Shown piece by piece: positions 6,171 through 10,338 of a stretch of 10,338 bases of DNA (the stretch's first letter is position 1; each line of letters begins with the position of its first letter). A model generated the notes under the pieces. The model had not been told where the DNA came from, ran no database searches, and saw nothing but the letters and a program-made list of their open reading frames with translations. The stretch is taken from positions 1-10,338 of the forward strand of contig CALXUL010000030.1 of NCBI GenBank assembly GCA_944391635.1. The letters run 5' to 3'. The position numbers and the translations under genes are program-made. The stretch is from an uncultured Clostridia bacterium (lineage in GTDB: Bacteria > Bacillota > Clostridia > UBA1381).

Positions 6171-8120
6171 TTATATGTCAAATGACAGATCAAGTTCAGC
6201 CATTTTATCAATAGCATAAAGCCGGTAAGCGGTTGGCCAGGCAACAAGCCAGTCATTCATATTGCCTCTGTCTGAACAGCCCGTCCATCCCCACCGGCAA
6301 TGGAAGAATGCTTCATTTTGTGCGCCTTTAGGACGAATCATATTATGCACAGGCGAATTTTCGCGGCTAATACATTGTATGGAATTATTCCATAACATGG
6401 TAGCCCGTTTTTTCCATTTTAAGTCGCCGGTAATTTTTGCAAGAAGCAATAATTCCGGAGCAATCATTGCTCCCCACATATCAAGATGATGATGCTGCGT
6501 GGAAACAGACGTAGCGCCACAGACGGAAAAGTTATATTTTGAAAAGTCACATTCTTTGCTATATATGGGGTTATAATGCATCATCCAGGAAAGAAAATAA
6601 TATGCGGCTTTTTTTGCGTATTCAATATATATCGGATTATTTGTAAATTCATATACTTTAATAGAAGAAATAAGAATAGGAGCCGCGGTTTCCTTGTCGA
6701 TACAGCAGGTATCGAGCGCACCGGCGGAACATTCGAATTTATCTAAATCCCGTGTAACATAGAAGTCAAGACCTTTTTCTGCCGATAGAAGGTATTTTGG
6801 ATTCTTTGTAAAAGAATACGCCTCACATAAACCTATCAAAATAAATGCGCCGATAGTACCGCCACGGTCGGTACAGATGCCTGTGTTTGACCATTCTTTC
6901 CCGAACCCGAAGCTTTCATCAAAATGTTCACAGAAAAAATCGCATATTTCAAGTCCGATTGACAGATAGTTTTTTCTGTCTATGCCGATGCCTTTTAAAA
7001 GCTGATAGCTTTTTATCAGTTCTTTAGCTCCGAATCCGAGGTTGCAGGTATCGGAGGAATATTGGGAATTTTCAGGAAAATCATCAAGTCTTACCGGTAT
7101 TATAGGTTTATGCGAGTTTTGAATATCTGTCCAAGTATCCAAAACCGCAATGCCAAGATTAAGATTTTCTTTATTTCCGGTTAGAATATAATCCTTAATA
7201 AGCATTCTTGAAAGGAGCGCGTTATGTCCACACCATGCAAACTCATAACAGTCGGTTTCCCTGTGTACGAACCGGTCTTTTAATGTCCAGCCGATACTGA
7301 AAACAGGTTTTTCATAAAAAGTATCTTTTAGGCTTAGTACAAAATCAATTCCTAAGTTCCATACTTCGTTTATTTCTAAGTTTTTGGGAATGTCATATTT
7401 AAATAAATCCGGTGCAAAATCAAGCGTATCACAAAAACCAAAATTTCCCCATCTTGGTTTTGAAACGGCTAAATAGTATTCAAAAGATAACTCTTGATTA
7501 GGTCTAATGGTAAGCCTGCCGTCCAAACCGTCAGAATAATTGTCCCTTGAAGAATAGGTTTTGGGAAGTTCAGATACCGGATGCCATATCCTATGACACA
7601 TATATTTTTCTTGAATCATTGAGCAGGAGGATTCTAGAGATGTTTTTGTAGACGGGGATGAAAAAAGGCACACACAAATTTTAGAGTTTTCTGATAATGT
7701 ACAAGAGGGAATCCCGCTTCTGTCATATGCAAAAACCCAAGGCTGAGAGTTGTTTGTGAGTCCTTTTGGCTCTTCGCCGTTTCCGAAAACATTACCGTTA
7801 TAAGATACCCCCGGAATAAGGTAGTGCGTTGGGGTAAAAAGGGTTTGTATTTCAAATGCTGTTTTAATAACGCGGTTTCGGCAAGATAGATTTTTCCAGG
7901 TTCGGCGTATATGAAAAAGGTTTTTGTTTATTTGTATTATTTTATCTAAGACCAAGTTATGTTCGTCAGAATATGTAATTGAGTCCTCTGTTTCACTCAT
8001 TTTAGGTATGCGGATAGAATGGTTGTTTTCTTCTAAAATCGGTGGCATAAACTCTAAAACACAGGAGCTGGAAAACTCAATTTCTGCCGCCGAGGTGTTT
8101 TTTTCAAGACTAATGTACAA
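6171..8120 (-). CDS. Predicted intracellular glycosidase: N-terminal beta domain plus six-hairpin barrel
   Basis: This 649-aa protein has no signal peptide or membrane segment, so it should act in the cytoplasm. Residues about 1-240 look like a beta-sandwich, with a distinctive YLIPGVSYNGN...EPKG...PWVFAYDRSGIPSC segment. Residues about 250-640 are alternating helices typical of (alpha/alpha)6 six-hairpin glycosidases, with conserved-looking TDRGGTIGA (Asp418), ETAAPIL and STQHHHLDMWG (His543-545, Asp547). I cannot assign a GH family. Substrate is inferred only from context: oligosaccharides, perhaps pectin-derived. The start is TTG (8120..8118), chosen because AAGGAGG at 8129-8135 is 8 nt upstream and no in-frame ATG is well placed. 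It is divergent from the deacetylase-fold gene across a shared regulatory region. Alternatives include a lyase with the same barrel. Confidence 0.6.
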   Translation of the reverse strand: MYISLEKNTSAAEIEFSSSCVLEFMPPILEENNHSIRIPKMSETEDSITYSDEHNLVLDKIIQINKNLFHIRRTWKNLSCRNRVIKTAFEIQTLFTPTHYLIPGVSYNGNVFGNGEEPKGLTNNSQPWVFAYDRSGIPSCTLSENSKICVCLFSSPSTKTSLESSCSMIQEKYMCHRIWHPVSELPKTYSSRDNYSDGLDGRLTIRPNQELSFEYYLAVSKPRWGNFGFCDTLDFAPDLFKYDIPKNLEINEVWNLGIDFVLSLKDTFYEKPVFSIGWTLKDRFVHRETDCYEFAWCGHNALLSRMLIKDYILTGNKENLNLGIAVLDTWTDIQNSHKPIIPVRLDDFPENSQYSSDTCNLGFGAKELIKSYQLLKGIGIDRKNYLSIGLEICDFFCEHFDESFGFGKEWSNTGICTDRGGTIGAFILIGLCEAYSFTKNPKYLLSAEKGLDFYVTRDLDKFECSAGALDTCCIDKETAAPILISSIKVYEFTNNPIYIEYAKKAAYYFLSWMMHYNPIYSKECDFSKYNFSVCGATSVSTQHHHLDMWGAMIAPELLLLAKITGDLKWKKRATMLWNNSIQCISRENSPVHNMIRPKGAQNEAFFHCRWGWTGCSDRGNMNDWLVAWPTAYRLYAIDKMAELDLSFDI

Positions 8121-8150
8121 AATGTATTCCTCCTTTTTCTAATCAGCTTA

Positions 8151-8179
8151 ATTATACCATAATAAAAATAATTGTATAC
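8151..8179 (-). promoter_or_regulatory. Extended -10 promoter of the 649-aa glycosidase gene
   Basis: On the minus strand TATAAT (8156..8151) is preceded by TGG (extended -10). At 17 nt the -35 position is GTATAC (8179..8174), a poor match. One copy of the 20-nt motif ends at this -35, as expected for an activator-dependent promoter. Confidence 0.6.
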
Positions 8180-8197
8180 TTTCATATTGTCAAAAAA
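8178..8197 (+). promoter_or_regulatory. Putative activator site, copy 1
   Basis: ACTTTCATATT-N2-CAAAAAA on the plus strand. It is 18/20 identical to copy 2 (8242-8261, opposite strand), and only the two central bases differ. It touches the -35 position of the minus-strand promoter. It may bind an AraC-type or similar regulator; no regulator gene lies in the window. Confidence 0.6.
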
Positions 8198-8241
8198 GTG
8201 TACATTTATAAAATAGCTGAAAATTTCCCATTTCCCGGCAG

Positions 8242-8261
8242 TTTTTTGTGAATATGAAAGT
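8242..8261 (-). promoter_or_regulatory. Putative activator site, copy 2
   Basis: This is the same 20-nt motif on the minus strand, with 44 nt between the two copies and their A-rich ends facing each other. Its outer edge abuts the -35 (8261) of the plus-strand promoter for the deacetylase-fold gene. It is flanked by CCCGGC (8234-8239) and GCCGGG (8272-8277), which may be incidental. Confidence 0.6.
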
Positions 8262-8289
8262 TTACTTTACAGCCGGGCTTTGTTATGAT
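8261..8289 (+). promoter_or_regulatory. Extended -10 promoter of the deacetylase-fold gene
   Basis: TTTACT (8261-8266), a 17-nt spacer, then TATGAT (8284-8289) preceded by TGT (extended -10). Transcription would start near 8296, giving a leader of about 25 nt. This supports the downstream ATG at 8321, because the ATG at 8285 lies within the -10. Confidence 0.6.
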
Positions 8290-8320
8290 AAATATAAACA
8301 AATACTTGGAGGTTCCGGAA

Positions 8321-9529
8321 ATGATTTTGAATTTAATACACAGACCGTCACATTCTGGATGTTATTTGTTCCAGCAGGAGCAGGCACATAGACTTGGTTT
8401 AAAAGTAACGCTTGCACTGCCGTCTGAATATTTGGACGATGAGGAAATAATCGAGTCGGTAAAAAAAGACCATCAGGAATACGGCGATGAAATAGGAATT
8501 TGGATAAACCGCGCGGCGGCGCCTGGCAGTAAAGAATTTTCATGGCTATACAGTAGCGAAGAAAAACGCGCACTTGTAAAATATGCGATTGATACATGTA
8601 AGAAGAGATTTGGAGTTTATCCGAAATTTGTCGGCAACTATGTTTTAGACGCAGAGCTTTTGATGATGATAAAAGAATACTGCCCCCAAGTGAGCACAGT
8701 AGTTGCAGGGTGTTTTGAGGAAGGAACAAAGGTTTATCACGGTTGTAATAATTCGTGGTACCTGTTTTCCGAAGGTATGGCATGGGGAGCATGGTATCCG
8801 TCAAAAACACAGTCAATAAGACCGGCAAAGTCGGAAGAGGATTGGTCGGGAGTTGTTGCGGTTCCGCATCTTAGCAGGGATTTAGTATTGGCATATGAGG
8901 GCAGAAACGACTTTTTTGCAAGCCATCCTGCTAACGTTCAGAGGGGCTTGGCAAATAATGGTATAATGCATAATTACGATTATAATCTGATTGACCAGTA
9001 TAGAATGCAGGATCTGTATAATGATGGAATTTCATATTATCAGGTTCATGTAAGTTCCGGATGGCTAAGCGGTAATCCTAATGTACAGGATGATGACGAT
9101 ATTACTCAGGCAATTTATACCCAGACTCTTGAATATTTAAAAATGCTAAAGACACAAAACAAAATACAGGATATGTATGTTAGTGAATTTGGTGAGTTTT
9201 ACAAAAAAAATGTCCCGATAAATAAGCCGTCATTAGCGGTTGGAAAGGATATTTTATATGGCTCGGGAAAACAGTATTTTTGGTACCAGAGCCCTGATTT
9301 CAGGATTCTTTTTGATATACATCAGGGCGGTTCTATCGGCGACCTTCGTCCATATGCAGGAGAATTTGAATCACATACCGGTCCAATGTCTAAAATGCGT
9401 GAAATCAATACATATGGAGATAGTATAATTGGAGGTGCAGCATTTGAAAAAATTGATATTATGTGTAATCTTTTCAATCGCCCTTTTTATTCCGACAGCA
9501 TATGCTGCCGGCACGCAGGTTTCGGTTAA
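8321..9529 (+). CDS. Polysaccharide-deacetylase/GH38-57-like beta/alpha-barrel protein, possibly truncated
   Basis: This 402-aa protein has no signal peptide and is probably cytoplasmic. Residues about 1-300 read like the glycoside hydrolase/deacetylase barrel: an opening strand followed by HRPSH (7-11), GDEIGIWI from 55 where NodB-type proteins have GHEIG, and YPKFVGNYVLDAE at 100-112. This resembles uncharacterised carbohydrate-associated proteins of the DUF3863 kind, but I cannot confirm the family. The classical NodB metal triad is not obvious, so deacetylation is not claimed. A C-terminal beta region (FDIHQGGSIGDLRPYAGEF) follows. The last 28 residues or so overlap the signal-peptide region of the next gene and look like out-of-frame reading, so the natural C-terminus may be lost. 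GGAGG at 8308-8312 lies 8 nt before ATG 8321. It is divergent from, and probably coregulated with, the 649-aa glycosidase. Confidence 0.6.
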   Translation: MILNLIHRPSHSGCYLFQQEQAHRLGLKVTLALPSEYLDDEEIIESVKKDHQEYGDEIGIWINRAAAPGSKEFSWLYSSEEKRALVKYAIDTCKKRFGVYPKFVGNYVLDAELLMMIKEYCPQVSTVVAGCFEEGTKVYHGCNNSWYLFSEGMAWGAWYPSKTQSIRPAKSEEDWSGVVAVPHLSRDLVLAYEGRNDFFASHPANVQRGLANNGIMHNYDYNLIDQYRMQDLYNDGISYYQVHVSSGWLSGNPNVQDDDDITQAIYTQTLEYLKMLKTQNKIQDMYVSEFGEFYKKNVPINKPSLAVGKDILYGSGKQYFWYQSPDFRILFDIHQGGSIGDLRPYAGEFESHTGPMSKMREINTYGDSIIGGAAFEKIDIMCNLFNRPFYSDSICCRHAGFG

Positions 9530-10301
9530 TTATTCCGATAAAACCATTACAGTAAGCGCTGATTTGGGAGATTACAGCCGTGAGCAGATTTGTTCGATTG
9601 TTGTTTCAAATTCTGACAGCATACAGGATATGGACGGGAATAATCTGAAAGATAACATATTCGCATTTGAACATTTTAGTGTAAACGCTGACGGAGTATT
9701 TTCAAAGACAATAAAGCTGTCGCGCGCATTTTATGGCGGTAAATATTATTTGTTTTTAAAAGCAGCCGATATGGAAACTCCTGAGGTGACAGAGTTTACT
9801 ATCCTTGGAGGCGATACATTAAGCCGGTTTATCAGCGATATGAATTCTGGCGACAGCGAAAAAATTGCCGGGCTTTTGACACAGCAGGCAGATGCTTTAA
9901 ATATTGATATTAGTGATTTGGAAGCATTATCTGTTGATTTGTGTGACAAGATGATAGAAATGAAAGCGAATCTTGACGGCGGAGTGTTTTCTTCCCTGGA
10001 AGATATAACAAATACGTATAAGGACAGTGCGATACTTGTATATGTTGAAAAGTGCAGTACAAGCGAGCTTTACACAGCGCTGGAAAAGTATAAGGATTAT
10101 CTTGGTATAAGTACAGATAATCAAAATGTATCATACGAAAGTATAATTGATATTTTTTACGTAAACAAAAAACAGTCATACAGCAGCATTCAAGACGTGA
10201 AGACGGATGTGCGCGGGGCGCTGTATTACGAGAAAAAGAAGAAAGTACAAGATGAACGTGAAGACGGATGTGCGCGGGGCGCTGGCTGTGGCGGAGGTTA
10301 A
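9444..10301 (+). CDS. Secreted modular surface protein, frameshifted near the window end
   Basis: The start is TTG at 9444, 8 nt after GGAGG (9431-9435); the upstream in-frame ATG at 9429 overlaps that ribosome site. Residues 1-21 form a clean signal peptide (KKLILCVIFSIALFIPTAYA). Residues about 22-120 look like a beta-sandwich. From about 125 helical modules follow, of the type FSSLEDITNTYKDS... and YSSIQDVKTDVRGAL, a pattern common in long clostridial surface proteins. I do not know its function; carbohydrate binding or cell attachment is plausible given the neighbours. After residue 260 the frame enters a 61-bp insertion ending in a second copy of a 29-bp repeat, and the protein stops after 25 aberrant residues. 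In the other frame the module continues ALAVAEVNVSGRGEM to the window edge without a stop. The true gene probably extends beyond the window. Confidence 0.65.
   Translation: MKKLILCVIFSIALFIPTAYAAGTQVSVNYSDKTITVSADLGDYSREQICSIVVSNSDSIQDMDGNNLKDNIFAFEHFSVNADGVFSKTIKLSRAFYGGKYYLFLKAADMETPEVTEFTILGGDTLSRFISDMNSGDSEKIAGLLTQQADALNIDISDLEALSVDLCDKMIEMKANLDGGVFSSLEDITNTYKDSAILVYVEKCSTSELYTALEKYKDYLGISTDNQNVSYESIIDIFYVNKKQSYSSIQDVKTDVRGALYYEKKKKVQDEREDGCARGAGCGGG
10195..10223 (+). repeat. 29-bp perfect direct repeat, copy 1
   Basis: It begins ACGTGAAGACGG and ends GGGGCGCTG. It is identical over 29 bp to 10256-10284, with a period of 61 bp. It is read in the gene's proper frame as VKTDVRGAL. Confidence 0.95.
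10256..10284 (+). repeat. 29-bp perfect direct repeat, copy 2
   Basis: It is identical to 10195-10223. Because the period (61) is not a multiple of three, this copy is read out of frame by the open reading frame ending at 10301. The flanking bases differ on both sides, so the duplicated unit is exactly 29 bp with a unique 32-bp A-rich spacer (10224-10255). Confidence 0.95.
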
Positions 10302-10338
10302 TGTATCAGGAAGAGGCGAGATGACAGCAGTGAGATCG

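Noticed and set aside
8285..8320. Upstream ATG at 8285 for the deacetylase-fold gene
   Set aside because: It lies inside the predicted -10 (TATGAT) and has no ribosome site; GGAGG at 8308-8312 points to ATG 8321.
9203..9210. Run of eight A as a possible frameshift site in the deacetylase-fold gene
   Set aside because: The frame stays protein-like for about 70 codons after the run, so no slip is needed here.
9429..9443. ATG at 9429 as the start of the secreted protein
   Set aside because: It overlaps the GGAGG site and adds five residues before a clean signal peptide; TTG 9444 is better spaced.

Overview
The window looks like chromosomal DNA from an anaerobic, spore-forming, plant-polysaccharide-degrading Clostridia-type Firmicute. 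The reasons are moderate-to-low GC, strong GGAGG-type ribosome binding sites, TTG starts, a spoVM gene, an efp gene paired with a CD1247-type acidic zinc-ribbon protein, and a secreted rhamnogalacturonan lyase fused to a copper-amine-oxidase-N-like domain. A gut pectin degrader is a reasonable guess, but the species cannot be fixed from this window.

Layout. The left edge (minus strand) holds efp, then a CD1247-like gene, then a hairpin terminator, then the first 23 codons of hemW running off the window. A 917-aa secreted PL11 rhamnogalacturonan lyase (plus strand) follows from 1490 to 4243. It converges, across two strong hairpins, on a two-gene minus-strand operon too small for ordinary ORF calling: a 55-aa Cys-rich membrane protein and the 23-aa sporulation peptide SpoVM, behind a sigma-E-like promoter. 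A membrane-anchored HtrA-type serine protease (plus) comes next and shares a bidirectional terminator with a convergent 649-aa predicted intracellular glycosidase.

The 649-aa gene is divergent from a 402-aa protein with a polysaccharide-deacetylase-like fold. Their 200-bp intergenic region carries two copies of a 20-nt motif (18/20 identical) in inverted orientation. Each copy abuts the -35 position of an extended -10 promoter, one per gene, which suggests that a single activator switches on both genes. The deacetylase-fold gene overlaps by 86 nt the start of a secreted modular protein. That last gene is frameshifted near the window end by a 61-bp insertion bounded by a perfect 29-bp direct repeat. 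Removing one repeat unit restores an open frame to the window edge.

Functionally the window mixes housekeeping (EF-P, HemW), sporulation (SpoVM), envelope quality control (HtrA) and carbohydrate use (PL11 lyase plus the divergent pair). The features most worth follow-up are the symmetric divergent regulatory region, the spoVM operon with its unrecognised membrane partner, and the repeat-associated frameshift. No gene-free stretch exceeds 300 bases.
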